From Ceratopteris richardii (taxonomy: Eukaryota > Streptophyta > Polypodiopsida > Polypodiales > Pteridaceae): DNA of 64,000 bases. The DNA lies in assembly GCA_020310875.1 (NCBI GenBank), contig CM035439.1, positions 141,551,139-141,615,138 of the forward strand, given 5' to 3'. The translations under genes were made by a program, and so were the position numbers. Of the stretch, positions 10,670 to 23,126 are shown in pieces. Position 1 is the first letter of the stretch. Every line of letters begins with the position of its first letter. The notes below the pieces were generated by a model. The model was not told where the DNA came from. It saw only the letters and a list, made by a program, of their open reading frames with translations, and did no database searches.

Positions 10670-12262
10670 GAGTCTGTCCTCCCTGACAGACCCTTGTTGT
10701 AGTGGTTGTTCCATGTAGTACGTTGAGAGGTAGTGTCCTTCATATATCAATAGGACCGGTCCATCTTTCCAATGTAGCTTGGTCATTTGTCTGGTTCTTC
10801 ACTTTGTCATTGTTGCCTTTGTATGGACTTCTTCAGTGTATTCCAGCTTGATGGTGTCGTTGTGAGCTTTCAAAAATTGTGAGTTACTCAAAAGAGGTTG
10901 TCAATGTTGGTTATGAGTAACTCCCATGGTGGATTGCTTCTGCGCTTGTTGTTGTCACCGTGATGTCCTCTGGTTCTTCCAAAGATGGCGTTCCGTGTTT
11001 TCATGCCCAGTACTTGTAACCCCGAGTGGATGATGGGTAACTATATTAGTGCATGGGTTGAAAACATTAGGTGCCTTGTGCATGGCCTTGTAATGTGGCC
11101 CTATGTATGCGTACTTGGAAAATGCATGGGAAGAAGTATGGTGCAAGAAATTGGGTCTTGAGCGAAGTGCTCAAGGGTATGCTGACGAAGAGGTTTCCTA
11201 ATCTATCATGGTTATAGTGTTGTTGAAGCATGCATATCTTACCATGTTGAAAGGTCTGTCGATCTTTATCTCTTCGTGTTGTACTCCGTCATTGTGTTTG
11301 ACCACTAGCTTGTCATTTTTTTGATGGATGGCCTTGCTGCTGGATGAGCTTCTTCAAGCGCATGGTCATGTCTCCTCTCTTTGTCTTTCTTGCTTTTTTT
11401 TTTGCTTTTCTTTTTCTTCTTCTTCTTCTTCCTTTTTTGTTTTTTGAACAATGGCATAAAACAAGAAAAAGGTGTTAGTATCAATAAAATATTGTACATG
11501 TGTCACGTGTGCCTGGGATTCGCAATTGTGTCTATGCACGACCGTGTAAGGTGGCCCTATATTAATGCATACTTTGGAAATACATGACCTGAATGGTGCA
11601 AAAGACAAGGTTATGCCAAAGGCACATGGTCTTTGCTGGTCGAGGCTTTTGATGTTACTTGTAGACTTGATGCAATCTTTGTTTGGAGGTGTCGATTGAA
11701 TCTTGCAATGATGTAATCCTCCTTATAGGGATCCATTTGAGAATGGTACGTGGCTTTGTGGAGATCACTTCTGGCCCCTTCATCGTGGAATGGTGTCTAA
11801 AAGTTGGTATCCAGCGTGGTTGGCTCTTTGATTTTGTGGAAGCTGCTAATACTTTTGGCTTCCAAACCCATACCCTTTTTGGTTGCGTTTTTATGATTGT
11901 CGAAGAGGTGGGTTGATCTGCTTTGGTTCTTTGTGCCTGATGTTGACCCTTGCTTCTCCTTGGTGTCTTTGTGGAAGCTTTGCTTGGGAGGGAGATTTAT
12001 GGTGTTTGTGCATGTAAGAGTGTCTTGGGTACCCACATTTGTAATCGCCCGTGTTGAGCTGCAACTAACTTCTTTGGCACCCAAATTCGTACGTTATCAT
12101 GGTTGGCCTCCCTCGATTGCTTTGGTACCCAAATTTGTCGAAGACCGTAGGATTGAGATGGTCCTCATTTCTTGATGCTTCTTTTAGCATGGTTGGCTTG
12201 CCCCATTGGGAAGGGTTGTGGCAAAGCTGGTGGTTGTTCTTCTTTTCGTACCCAAATCTGCT
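10670..12262 (-). other. Element C post-PR2 region with WVPK repeats
   Basis: No long frame survives. On the minus strand between about 12250 and 11700 short frames repeat a Trp-Val-Pro-Lys motif: KQIWVRK, RQIWVPKQ, VRIWVPKK, LQMWVPKT, RVWVWKPK and LKWIPIR. Lower down, a block of about 50 bases (GGGCCAC flanked by GTATGCAT-like sequence) occurs twice, around 11070-11130 and 11535-11585, and matches B at about 4580-4625. A purine-rich run on this strand lies at about 11394-11432. Confidence 0.55.
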
Positions 12263-12950
12263 TCATGCCTTGAGCTTCTTTCGTCTTGAATTTTTTGTCT
12301 GTCTAGTTGATATAGCAGATGTCTTTTTTGCTTGCCTCTTTGGTCGAGTTACACTCGCATTAGTATGTGAGAGAGAAGAGAGGTTTGCTGGGCTATGAGC
12401 TTGTGCTTCCATGATTGAGTCCTTTTGCTTCGTAGGGTTTCTGACACACAAGTCGTTTTCTTTACAAAGATTAGTTTCGGAAGAACTAAGAGAATGTGTG
12501 CTACTTGGCTTTGTGTGCATGCAATTCTCTAATTCCAATGTGATACATTGTTCAGGTGCCCCAACTTGAAGGAGTTGACATCGTAGGTTCAAGTTGGCTG
12601 CATGGTCGTAAATCCAATCTTGACCCAAGACAAGTGGCTCTATAATGTCTTCATCATGACATACTAGCATTTGACTTTCATTGGAACATCTTGAAGGTAG
12701 ATGGGAAGTTCCACCTCTCCCAAACAAGGGGTTTCACACCTCCCAAACCTATGAGATAGGCTTCTATAGGCTTTATTTTCACTTGCAAGTCTTGGCAGTA
12801 GGATAGTCTAACTGCGCTAGTTGCTGCACCTGTGTCAATCAATGCTCTAACAGTCTTTGCGTTCTTCCCTTGTCCTACCACTATGGCCACAAATGGACGT
12901 TGATCAATTATTTGGGAAGCAATTACACGTGATGTTTGACACATGGCCAT
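12263..12950 (-). pseudogene. Element C second aspartic protease (PR2)
   Basis: ALIDTGAATSAV holds the catalytic DTGA (12825-12836). About 70 residues on, EPLVLGQDWIYDH supplies the conserved LG element. One small indel near 12700 puts the two halves in different frames. Upstream the same frame continues into the integrase C-terminus, with one TGA at 13068-13070 between them, so PR2 was the tail of the pol polyprotein. The Ser/Lys-rich end has no known domain. Confidence 0.75.
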
Positions 12951-13067
12951 GTGGTATCTTGGGACCTCCGGGTTAACATCTAGGCCTAGGCGTCTTAACT
13001 TATTTCTCCTAATGCATTCTCGAGTCTCTACCTGTGCTTCTTCTCTAACCCTTAGCTCTTCTTCTTT

Positions 13068-13541
13068 TCATTTCTTCGTAGTGTTGAGTCTCTTTAGCAT
13101 ATCCTCTGTAAGAGGTTCTTGATATAGCTTGACTCTACAACCACTGATATAGTTGGGCAAGATATCACCTTCTAGTGTGGCCAATTGAACTGCACCGCTA
13201 GTGGAAATTCTATTAATGATCATGGGTCCATATCCTCTCTTTTCCAATTTACGGGCATATTGCTTTAGTGTATAAACCAACACTAGATCTCCCTCTTTCA
13301 AGCCTTTATCCTTGATATGTGCATCAAAGTATGCCTTTTTCCTTTTCTTTGCAGCATAGATGCCGGCAGCCGCTCGTAACCTTGTCTCACCTAAGCGTTC
13401 TAGATCAAAGATTCTAGAGGATAATTCATGTCCATTCCACTCATGCTCTTGTGCTACTTTTAAAGTTGGGATTAGGAATTCCAATGGTAGCACAACATTC
13501 TGTCCGAAGACCATCTGAAATGGGGTGGCATTGAGTACCAT
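13068..13541 (-). pseudogene. Element C integrase C-terminal domain
   Basis: The segment covers NATPFQMVFGQN, the KEGDLVLVYTLKQ strand and the GYGPMIINRISTSGAVQLATLEGD module typical of gypsy integrase C-termini. It is separated from the integrase core by a TGA at 13563-13565 that replaces the Trp codon of the AVWAYRVAY motif seen in D. It ends at TGA 13068-13070, after which the frame stays open into PR2. Confidence 0.82.
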
Positions 13542-13562
13542 TTTATAGGCAACTCGGTAGGC

Positions 13563-15938
13563 TCAAACAGCATGATGAAGTTGTTTGTCCCAATCAGAGC
13601 GTTTGTTATTTACGAGTTTTGTCAATACGTTACATAGGATCGTATTCGTGCTCTCAGCTTGTCCGTTAGCTTGTGGATGATAGGGGGCAGACTTCTTATG
13701 TATCACCAAGAATTCTTGGAGAAGATTTTCGATTACTTCATTCAAGAAGTGTGTACCTCTATCACTTACTAACTCTATTGGTAATCCGTATCTCGTGAAC
13801 ACATTCTCAAATAAAAACTTTGCCGTCGTTTGAGCATCATTCTTCGTTGTGGCTTTGACTTCTACCCCCTTTGTAAGGTAGTCCGTGGTTACAATAATGT
13901 ATTCTGCATGGGAGTTTCTAGCTGGGGGGTTAATAGGACCTACAAAGTCTATGCCCCACTTCGAGAATGCACGTCCTCCCATCATTGGCCTCAAAGGCAT
14001 CTCATCCTTTCTAATTGGGTACTGGGCATGTTGGCATGTGTCACATTTCACATAGGTATGTGCATCCATATGAAGAGTGGGCCACCAAAGTCCTGAGAAT
14101 AGAATAGTCTCAATTACTCTATCAGGACCAAAATGTCCGCCTGCGACACTGCTATGGGCAGTTTCTAAGACCTTCAAGTAGTCTGATTCGTGAACACACA
14201 ATCTTAAGTAACCATATTTTCCTCTTCTATATAGGTTGTCTCCTACGAAGGCGTAGTCTTTAGCCTCTTGCTCCATGCTTCGTTTCCTTGCTAGACTACC
14301 CTCTTTGGGTAAGGTTCCCGATCTCATGAATTCTACCAATGGAGCACTCCAGTCTGGAATTAATGACACGTGATAAAGGGTAGCATGTTCCATTGGGGGT
14401 CTCTCTTTGCACATTGGACAATTCTTAATCCACTCATCAATTTCTTTATCCATACTAGGCCAATACACTCCTAAACATTTTAGATTTTGCAGTGTTTGTT
14501 GTTTAGAATAGTGATTCCCTAGAAATCCTTCATGGGCTTGTTGCAACCAACTACTATGTTCCTCGTCTTGGACACAACAAGCTAGAACACCTTCCATGTC
14601 TTGTTTATACATGCTTCCTGCCAATATTTGATATTTTTTTGATTTTACAATTTCATCTTTGTTTGATTTCACATTCTTATTTGTAGGTCCAAAGGTTAGG
14701 ACTGGTACCAACTTATTTGCCCATTTAGGAACGACTTCTAGATTGAACAGATAAGCATCGGGCAATTCATCGGACACTCCTTGCGGTGACTCACCTGAAG
14801 TGATGCAAGATAGGTGATCTGCCCTAAGGTGGGTTCTACCTTTCCTAACAACCACTTCGAAGTCATATTCCATTAGTAAGAGGAACCATCTTACTAAGCG
14901 TCCTGTATTGCAAGGTTTATTGACCAAGTATAGTAAAGCTTGATGATCAGTGAAAAATTTGAACTTGTTGGCCAATAGATAGTGTCTAAACTTCTTCACA
15001 ACATATATCATGCCTAAACCTTCTCTTTCGGTTGTGGTGTAGTTTCGTTCAGCCGCATTCAATTGTCTACTAGCATATGCTATAGGCAAATCTAAATTCC
15101 CTTCACCAGTTGGTTGTGACAGCACACATCCTATTGCATAATTGGATGCATCCACATGTACATGGAATGGCTTATTCCAATCAGGAGTGGTCAGTATTGG
15201 TGTTGTGCACAAGCGTCTCTTTAGCTCATTGAAGGACTTTTCGCATTCATCATTCCACTCAAAATTTGTCAACAAGGCGTAAAGAGGTTTAGCTATGATT
15301 GCATACATGTGAATGAACCTACGGTAATATCCACAATGGCCCATGAAGGCTTGTACCTCTTTAACATTCCTTGGCCTCGGCAACTCCGCTATGGCTTTTA
15401 CCTTGTCCTCATCTGTCGATATTCCATTCTTAGAAATAATATGACCTAAGATTTTACCTTGACGTACCATGAACACACACTTTTCTGGGTTCAGACACAC
15501 TCGATATTCTCTACACTTGTTGAAGATCTGTCTGAGCTCAAGGATGTGGTATCTTCGCTCTTGGGAATGAGCACATAAATCATCCACATATACTTCTAAG
15601 CTCTTTCGCAAGAACTCTTTGAAGACATGGCACATGAGCCGTTGAAAGGTTGCAGGTGCATTGGTGAGGCCAAATGGCATCACCTGAAATGCAAAGATCC
15701 CCCATTCTGTGGCAAAAGCCGTTTTGTGTTGATCTTCTGGGGCAATGGCTACTTGGTTGTAACCTGAAAATCCATCAAGGAAGCTGTAAACTTCCTTGCC
15801 TGCAACACGTTCCAATAAATGTTCAGTGATTGGAAGCGGATAACTATCTCTTATCGTGGCGGCATTAACTTTTTTAAGGTTAATACACACACGTAACTTT
15901 CCATTCTTCTTGGGCACCACTACGATGGGGACACCCAT
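13563..15938 (-). pseudogene. Element C reverse transcriptase, RNase H and integrase
   Basis: The 791-codon open frame begins just after a one-base deletion near 15925. RT contains INLKKVNAATIRD, FLDGFSGYNQVAIAPEDQ, MPFGLTNAPATFQ and the catalytic YVDD (15579-15590). RNase H has HVDASNYAIG, YTTTERE and FTDHQALLYL. Integrase follows with two H2C2 zinc modules (HX6HX30CX2C, then HX6HX29CX2C) before the DDE core (WGIDFVGPIN, LVSDRGTHF, NGQAES). This is the best-preserved catalytic core in the window. The frame ends at a TGA that replaces Trp. Confidence 0.88.
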
Positions 15939-17815
15939 TCAGTATGCTCAATCTCATACATGAACCCAACTTCAATCAATCTATCAATTTCTTCTTTTAT
16001 TTTGGCGACACAGGTGTCATTATATGTGTAGGGCTTATGTTTGGTGGGCTTGGCGTCTGCTATCATGGGGATCGTATGAGAACAAATTTTTGGATCTACT
16101 CCCTTCAAGTCTCTATAGTGCCATGCAAACACGTCCCTGTATTCCCTTAATAATGCTACCAACTCTACTTCCTCTTCTCTACTTAGGTCATCTCCTATGT
16201 ATGTACACCTCTCTTCGTTCTCTTCAATGGCGACTACGAGTTTTTTGGTCTTTTCTTTGTTATCATATTCTTCTCCTACTGTGGCCTCTCTCTTAGACAT
16301 TCGTACGAAAATTTTTCGGTCCTCAACTTTGTATTTTTTGAAATTGTCTGGTACTTCAAACAATGGTTCCTCCTCATCCTGTTTCACTACTTCTCTTTTC
16401 TTTTTCTTTTTACTACATTCACTCCCATCCTTTGAATTTACCGTTTTGATGCTTGTGATAGGTTCTTCTTCTTTTTGTGTGAATACTCCTATGTCTTCTA
16501 GATAGTGCTTCTCTTAAATAAAGCAACTATCCATCACAATGGACTCTAGATCATCATCATTCTCTTCCTCTTCTATGAAGTCGTTAGAGTCACATTCTTC
16601 TAGCAAGGGATGACACATGAACACTGAAATATCATAACCCTCCTCATCACAATGAGGTGTCCATTGTTCTTCATTGATAGCAATGTCCATGGTAGCTAAG
16701 ATTTCTGCCCAACCATGAGGCTCAAATTCCTCATCTGGAAATATCATCGGCGTATAGGCTGGGTCTCTAACTGGTCTATCTCCTTCAGAAGTTCCTTTTT
16801 CTCTAGCCTTTAAGCGTTTTTCCTCTTCCTTTGCAACCTTGCACATCCACAAATGAGTATCTTCATGCATCCAGGATGTATCAGATGAACTTTTAGAATG
16901 CAGAGAGATTGAATCTTCTTGCTCCTTGTGGATAGGATTCCACTGTAGGGGTGGTACATCTCTGAAGGAGTAGTCCTTCAAATTGACCTTGGTTGTGACC
17001 CCTAAGCATTGCAAGTATAAGGAGTTGGTTCCCCAATCATGTACAACTTGCAATTGTCGTAGGAAGGGTCTTCCTAGGATCATCTCGTAGACATTATTTT
17101 TTTCAAAGTTACATATAGCAAAGGTGTGCTCAAACTCTACACCACAAGTGGTTAGAGTTATCCCTTCGAGCAATCCTAGAGGCTTTTCCACATGGCTGTC
17201 AGCCATCTGAAGCTTCATTCTAGTTGGTCTTAATGTGGGCTTGCCCCATCGCTTCCACAAGGAGGTGGTTGCAATAGCAGCACCAGCACCTGAATCTATA
17301 ATTGCTTTGGTTGTGTAACCTTGGTAGGTGATTGGAAGATAAGTATTACCTTCTTCACCCTCACACATGTCCCCTATTTTGTCTAAAGGTATCTTTGGGA
17401 TTTTTTGCTCAGAACCAACTTCTGGCATATGGGAATCAAGTTCTCGAACCTGATCCTTCACATGATTCCATAACTCTGGTTTTACTTTGAGCAGCTCTTC
17501 TAAAGTGAGATGACACTGAACCTTAGTGTTTTTTAGGACTTCAGTGTTTCTTGGAACCACCGAGTCTTCATTTCTGATCAATATTGTGGGAGCTCTAATT
17601 TGGAGAGATTCAGATTCCCATGGGCCTGTGAACTGTGGCAACTCTTGTAAAGAATTAGATTCAAAATCTAATCGTTCATCTTCTTGTTGCTCTGTTTTTT
17701 CTCCATAAATAGATGGAATGTCTTGTGGAAATTGATCATGAAGGTCATCAATCTCAAGAATAGGAGGGGGAACATCCTTCTCCTTGGCCCATTTCTCTTC
17801 TTGTATTTCCCGCAA
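15920..17815 (-). pseudogene. Element C first aspartic protease (PR1) and RT N-terminal segment
   Basis: The frame 17815-16514 contains AIIDSGAGAAIATTS with catalytic DSGA (17285-17296) and, about 73 residues later, MILGRPFLRQLQ. A TAA at 16514-16516 interrupts; the same frame resumes through the RT N-terminal linker (LREYRDVFAWHY, SHTIPMIADAKP, EIEHTEWVSP) and is lost at a one-base deletion near 15925. PR1 is in the usual gypsy place between gag and RT. It is only distantly similar to PR2, so the two are not a recent duplication. Confidence 0.8.
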
Positions 17816-17838
17816 GAACTTTTGAGTGTGTTGTTGAA

Positions 17839-20290
17839 TTAAAGAGGTTCCCCATCATCTATGGAGTCAGGAACATAGACTTTCTTTGGTGATGAGCTTT
17901 CTCTTTCAATAGTTAGTCGAGCCTGTGGAGGTAAAGAAACTTGTGGTTTGTTTACCAACTGCTCTAATTTATCTAGTAAGCCCTGGAAGTGCAAACCCGG
18001 TGTAACAGTTTTTGTATGATTGAACGATTGGTTGGCCTCAAACATAGCTTGAGCTAGTTCCACCATTTTGATGCACATTTTTGTCCGTTCAATCTCTAAA
18101 TCTGCTCTAGGGTAGCTCTTGTCTAGGTTTGTAGGTGTTGGCCCTTCTTGAAGTCGAGCCTGGTATGCCTTGAGCATCATGTCCAAGTCGTCTGGGTTGG
18201 ATTTGCAAGAACAGACCCTGATTGTGGTGGTCTATTTACAGTGGTTGGTGGGTGGGGATGAGGTGGTGTGGATGGAGTTTTGACATGTGAGGGGCTTTGA
18301 GAGGCAATGTCTTCTATTTTTGTTTTTGCATCTTTTAGGCTTTCTTCTAGTTTGGATAGCTTTTTGGTCCACTTACGATTGGCCTTTTCTCTAGTATCCT
18401 TCCATGTTCTTGTTTCCTCTTACTAGGCTCTCCTGATTCACTTGGCTTTGATTGCTCAACTAGTTTAGCTTTTTGTAAGCCTTGTGCCCTGGTAACTGCA
18501 TGTATAGGAGCCACATTATCACTACTGGAACTTGAATCCCCTACAAAGCCAACTACATTAATGGGTGTAACCTTTGGTGCACTAGAGGGATGTCCGGGAC
18601 AATCTCTCAGGAGCTGTTCTTTGCCACACTCAAGACAAACAACTTGTATTGTGAGGTTTTGCCCTTGTATCGGAGCTAGTGTGTGGGGTGGTTGTTGTCC
18701 TGGTATAGGTTGAGGTTGGCCATATCCTCCATGGTCATATGGTCTAGTTGTTCCTCGTGGTCCTCGACATGGGTTATACCTAGGAACTTCTCTACCCTGT
18801 TCTCTAGGAGGGTACTCGTATGGTCTACATTGGGGTGGTACAAATGGTCGTGGTTGTCTATTCATTGGATAGTTTTTGGTGTCGTAGTTGATATACTTCT
18901 GCTCACTATATGAGTACATGTTTGGCGCTTGAGTTGGTTGTCTACCGTAAGGGAAAGGTTGTGATAACCCTAATGCTTCTTCGATGCAGACATGAGATGG
19001 ATGATCCCCACCGCAAAGTGTGCAACTTCCTAACATTGGCACTCTCAAGGAGGAGTTATGATAGTTCCTTTGTCCTTGTACCCCTAATTTCTTGGCCACT
19101 AACTCTGTTACTTCCTCCACATAACTCGAACTTGAAGTTTCATTGCTCTTTGTATCCTCTATTCTGGTAGGATCTTGTGTGATTTTGAGATCCTCAGCTA
19201 GGTTGTCTTCCAAGTCTATGCACTCCTGAAGACACTCACTTAGGGTTTGTAGTCGTTTTACGTATACTAAGATTCTCAATGTTCCATTGGTTAGACCTTC
19301 TAAAAATAGGGATATCATTTTTTGCTGAGAAGGTCTCTCTGTCACAAGGCATCGGGTTACGTATTGATTAAATCTTCGTGCTGCATTTTTTAATGTCTCA
19401 TTAGGAGCTTGTTTGAAACTATGTATTAAGGATGATGAATTGTGCTTGATCCCTCGCTTAGTGAATTCCCAAATAAGTTCTTGGAAGAATTGTTCAATAT
19501 GTTCAAAGCAACTTGGATCCAAGGATTGAAACCAGGTCAAGGCTATTCCTGTGAGGGTTAGCCCAAAGGATTCATAGTGCATGAAAAAGTCATCCACTTG
19601 CTCCGCTCGCAATACCTGCTTGAATTTTGAAATGTGGCCATACAGCTCTCCTGTGCCATCGTAACGATTTCGCATACATTTAGCCAATTGGATTGGTCTC
19701 AGTATTTTGCCAGGCTCTTGGGTTTGACTTATGATGGGAAACGCGGGTTTTATTGGATGTATTCCAGCTCTCACACCTTGGGGTGGTTCTGCACTAAGGG
19801 TGGTTCTGTTCATATTTCCCATTCCCTGGCTAGTGTGGTTGTGGGGGTTAATTCCTGGCATGGTGAATTGCACATGTGGTCTATTGGGTATACTACCTTG
19901 GCTCGTTTGTCCTAACAACACATTTCCGGTTCTTTGTTGGGTCTCAAATGGGTTTTGTGAGGTGGTTGCCTGATCTCGAGCTAACTTTCCTCTTTTATTA
20001 ATCTGATCAGGGTTTTCAGTTACTACATATATCTGGCCCATCTTGCCCCTATAAACTCCACCTTCATACCTGACCGCTGGTCTTGGAACTATTTCAATTT
20101 CTGTGGTGTTTATCATTCTCGCTACTATCCTCTGTAGACCATCAAGGTAGATGGGTATTCCCTGCAAGTTGGTGGATATGTATTGAAGAGACGTCCTATA
20201 TTCCCCTTCCATTGTAGACATAAGGCCTTCCCTAGGTACGGAACTATGTATGTCTTCAGAAACCAAGAGTCTCTCCCAAATAAGTGACAT
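17839..20290 (-). pseudogene. Element C gag polyprotein (frameshifted near C-terminus)
   Basis: ATG at 20290-20288 opens a 647-codon frame to 18347. It contains a retrotransposon gag capsid domain (LTWFQSLDPSCFEHIEQFF, GIKHNSSSLIHSFKQAP, SLFLEGLTNGTLR) and two CX2CX3HX4C-type knuckles: CTLCGGDHPSHVC (19024-18986) and a variant CLECGKEQLLRDC (18637-18599) with Gln where His is expected. Near 18400 a frameshift moves the reading to another frame, which carries the conserved DLDMMLKAYQARLQEG segment (18186-17839) that leads into PR1. Gag forms the virus-like particle and packages RNA. Confidence 0.8.
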
Positions 20291-20424
20291 TTTTGACTGT
20301 CTATGAACTCAGCACGTAGTGTTAACCCCTCAGTTGTGAGTCCATGACTTGATTGTGTGGTTGATCTTAGTATCAAGTGATATGGTACTTTATCTATCTC
20401 TTTCTAAGTATCAACTTGAGCTTA
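20291..20424 (-). other. Remnant of element C leader
   Basis: About 130 bases upstream of the gag ATG loosely match the D leader (AGAGATAGAT-AAAGT versus AGAGATAGAC-AAAGT near 42834). The rest of the leader, the primer site and the adjoining LTR end are missing. The sequence switches to copia E near 20425. Confidence 0.5.
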
Positions 20425-20440
20425 GGTTCATAAGCCTTGT

Positions 20441-22455
20441 CTACAAGTCCACAATTGTCCTCTGATCATTGCCTGTGATAATAATATCATCAACATACAC
20501 ACATAAATAGATCACTTCAGATCCATTCCTCTTTATGAACAAAGAGGTATCCGCCTTGCTAGCTTTGAATCCTTGGTCCTGCAAATAAGCCACCAATCTG
20601 AAATTCCAAGCTCTTAGAGCTTGCTTCAATCCATACAAAGCTTTCTTTAGTTTGCATACATAGTTAGGATGATGTGCATCCTCATATCCAGGAGGTTGTG
20701 CCATATACACTTCCTCAGAAATCCATCCATTCAAGAAATCATTCTTTACATCAAGTTGATAAAGATTCCAATTTCTAGATGCAGCAAGACTAACGAGAAC
20801 CCTAATTGTAGGCATTTTTGCAACAGGAGAGAAAGTCTCCTCATAATCAATACCATGGGTTTGAGCAAACCCTTTAGCAACTAACCTTGCTTTGTGTCTA
20901 TTTATACTTCCATCTGGAATCCTCTTGATTTTGTATATCCATCGAGATCCGATTATCTTCATAGATGGCTTGTTAGGTACAAGCTCCCAAGTGTCATTCT
21001 CCTTCAAGGCTTCCATTTCTTGATCCATTGCATCTCTCCAAGCTTTCTTGCTTTGTGCTTCTTCAAATGTGGTAGGTTCTTCATTGGTTGAATCCTTTAC
21101 AATGTAGATTGAGTGCTTTGTGACCAAAGAAGTATCTTAACCAAACCTCTCTGGTTTCTTCTTCTCCCTTGAAGACCTTCTAAGTGGTTGATGTGAGCTC
21201 TTGGGTCCATATGTAGCATCCTGGATCTTTGCTTTACCTTTGTTCTTCCATAGCTTTAGTCTTTCCAAGTCTTCTAGGTCAATCTCCGAATCACTTTCTT
21301 CAATCTGCTTTGGCTCCTTTGGTTGAAGTGATGGAAAATCTTCATCCAAGTCATATGGCAGCTTCACTTTCCTGTCATCATCAAACCATGATTTGTTTTC
21401 ATCAAAAATTACATCTCTACTCATAGAAAATCCTTTATTGGTTGGATTGTACAATCTATATCCTTTTTGGTTTTGGTCATAACCAATAAATACGCACTTC
21501 TCTGCCTTGGGATCCAATTTCCCTCTTACTTGAGAAGGAATGTGAGCATAGGCTAAGCATCCAAAGATTTTGCAATGCTCTAGACTAGGTCTTCTTCCAT
21601 TCCACACTTCATATGGAGTGGTTCCATCTAGTGACTTAGATGGAAGTCTATTTATGAGATATGTGGCTGTAGACACAGCCTCTGCCCATAGGTAGTTTGG
21701 CAATCCCTTTTCGTTGAGCATGGACCTTGCAGCTTCGACAATAGCTCTGTTCCTCCTCTCTGCTACACCATTGAGTTCGGGTGTATACCTTGTAGTGACT
21801 TCCCTTTTAACGCCTCTTTCATGCAAGAAGGCATCAAATTCAGAAGAGAAGTATTCTCCTCCACCATCTGATCTGAGTCGTTTCAAAGTCCTACCTGTTT
21901 GGTTTTCAACAAGAGCAATATACTTCTTAAAGCAATTAAACACTTCATCCTTGTGCTTCATGAAAAACAGAATGGTCCACCTGCTACAATCATCTATGAA
22001 AGACACATAATATCTTGAGCCTGATATAGATGGCTTGTTACTTGGACCCCACACATCCGTGTGCACTAGATCCAAAGGATTTTGATACATATATCCTTTC
22101 TTATTGAAAGGTTGTCTATGAGCCTTGCCAAGTTGACAAGCTTCACACTTATAGATCATGTGTTGCCTCGTGATATTAGGCAAACCAAGTACACTTTGGT
22201 CCCTGCAAATCTGTTTGAGTGTCCTCTCACCAATGTGAGCAAGCCTTTTGTGCCATATCTCCAACTCTGTTAGAGTTTGAGATCCATAGCTAAACAAAGC
22301 TATGTTCTTTGTATCTTCCACTTCAAAAGTGAAAAGCCTTCCTGTCTTTTCTCCTTTGGCAATCCTTCGAAAGCCTTGCCTTGGGTCTTCAACATATGCT
22401 CCAAATCGATTGAATCTAACCTGCAATCCTTTTTCAACAATCTGTCCAACACTTA
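20441..22455 (-). pseudogene. Element E copia pol: GAG-pre-integrase, integrase, partial RT
   Basis: Frame 22426-21137 has the pre-integrase motif (LEIWHKRLAHIGERTLKQI), the integrase HHCC end (CEACQLGKAHRQPF) and the DDE core (LVHTDVWGPSN, LRSDGGGEYFSSEF, LNGVAERRNR). A TAA at 21137-21139 interrupts; the same frame resumes with RT ([27 protein letters not shown] in pieces, YQLDVKNDFLNG, VYVDDIIITGND) and ends at a TAG that fits a mutated Lys codon. The start directly follows a deletion that removed the zinc knuckle and protease active site. RNase H is absent. Confidence 0.85.
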
Positions 22456-23100
22456 TTAAATTTTTTGGTTACCTCTTGAGGACTCACCACCTTTTCTAAT
22501 CTTTGCTTCATGAGTGAAGAGTTGGCCCATGAGTGTGTTGAGGTCGGGTACATGCATATCCATGTATAAATTCATGGCTGTTGTGAATGACTCCCACTTG
22601 TCGTCTGCTTTGATTCCATTCATGATTTGTCTTATGATTTGCTCCTCTTCAATTACCTCTCCAATGCTTCCAAGTTGGTCGGAAATCTCCTTCATCTTTG
22701 TGACATAATCAGTCACATTTTGCTTCGGGCTTTTCTTCATTGTTGTGAACTCCATCCACAGTTGGTTCTTCCTTGCTCGAGTGTTGGAAGAGAAGAAAGA
22801 AGCAAGTGCATTCCAGGTCTCTCTTGATGTCTTGCATCCCTTGACATGAGGTAAAAGAAAATCAGAGATTGAGTTTAGAATATAGGACCTTGCAAGTGCA
22901 TCCTTCGAACACCAATTTGAAAGTCCTTCCACTTCTTCATGTGATGGTTGCCCTTTGTTCCTCATGGTTGGCATTGCTTCATCTCCGGATATGAATCCAT
23001 ATAGATTCCTCCCTTGAAGGTAAGCCTCCATCCTTAGAGACCATGCCGGGTAGTTGTTTCGATCCAGTTTGTCCAATGTTGATGGAAATCCATCTCCCAT
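22456..23100 (-). pseudogene. Element E copia gag
   Basis: ATG at 23100-23098 (MGDGFPSTLDKLDRNNYPAW) opens a UBN2/gag-type domain with the usual copia landmarks: WSLRMEAYLQGRNLYGFI, ARKNQLWMEFTTMKKSP, VTDYVTKMKEISDQLGSIG. It stops at RGNQKI, and the sequence jumps directly to NLISVGQIVEKGLQV of pol. That join lacks the CCHC knuckle and the DSG protease motif, so an internal deletion occurred at about 22456. Confidence 0.82.
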
Positions 23101-23112
23101 GTTGCTTGACTA

Positions 23113-23125
23113 TGCTCTGATACCA
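23113..23125 (-). promoter_or_regulatory. Element E primer-binding site (initiator tRNA-Met)
   Basis: On the minus strand this reads TGGTATCAGAGCA, the standard copia primer site complementary to the 3' end of initiator tRNA-Met. One base separates it from the LTR end. Confidence 0.9.
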
Positions 23126-23126
23126 C

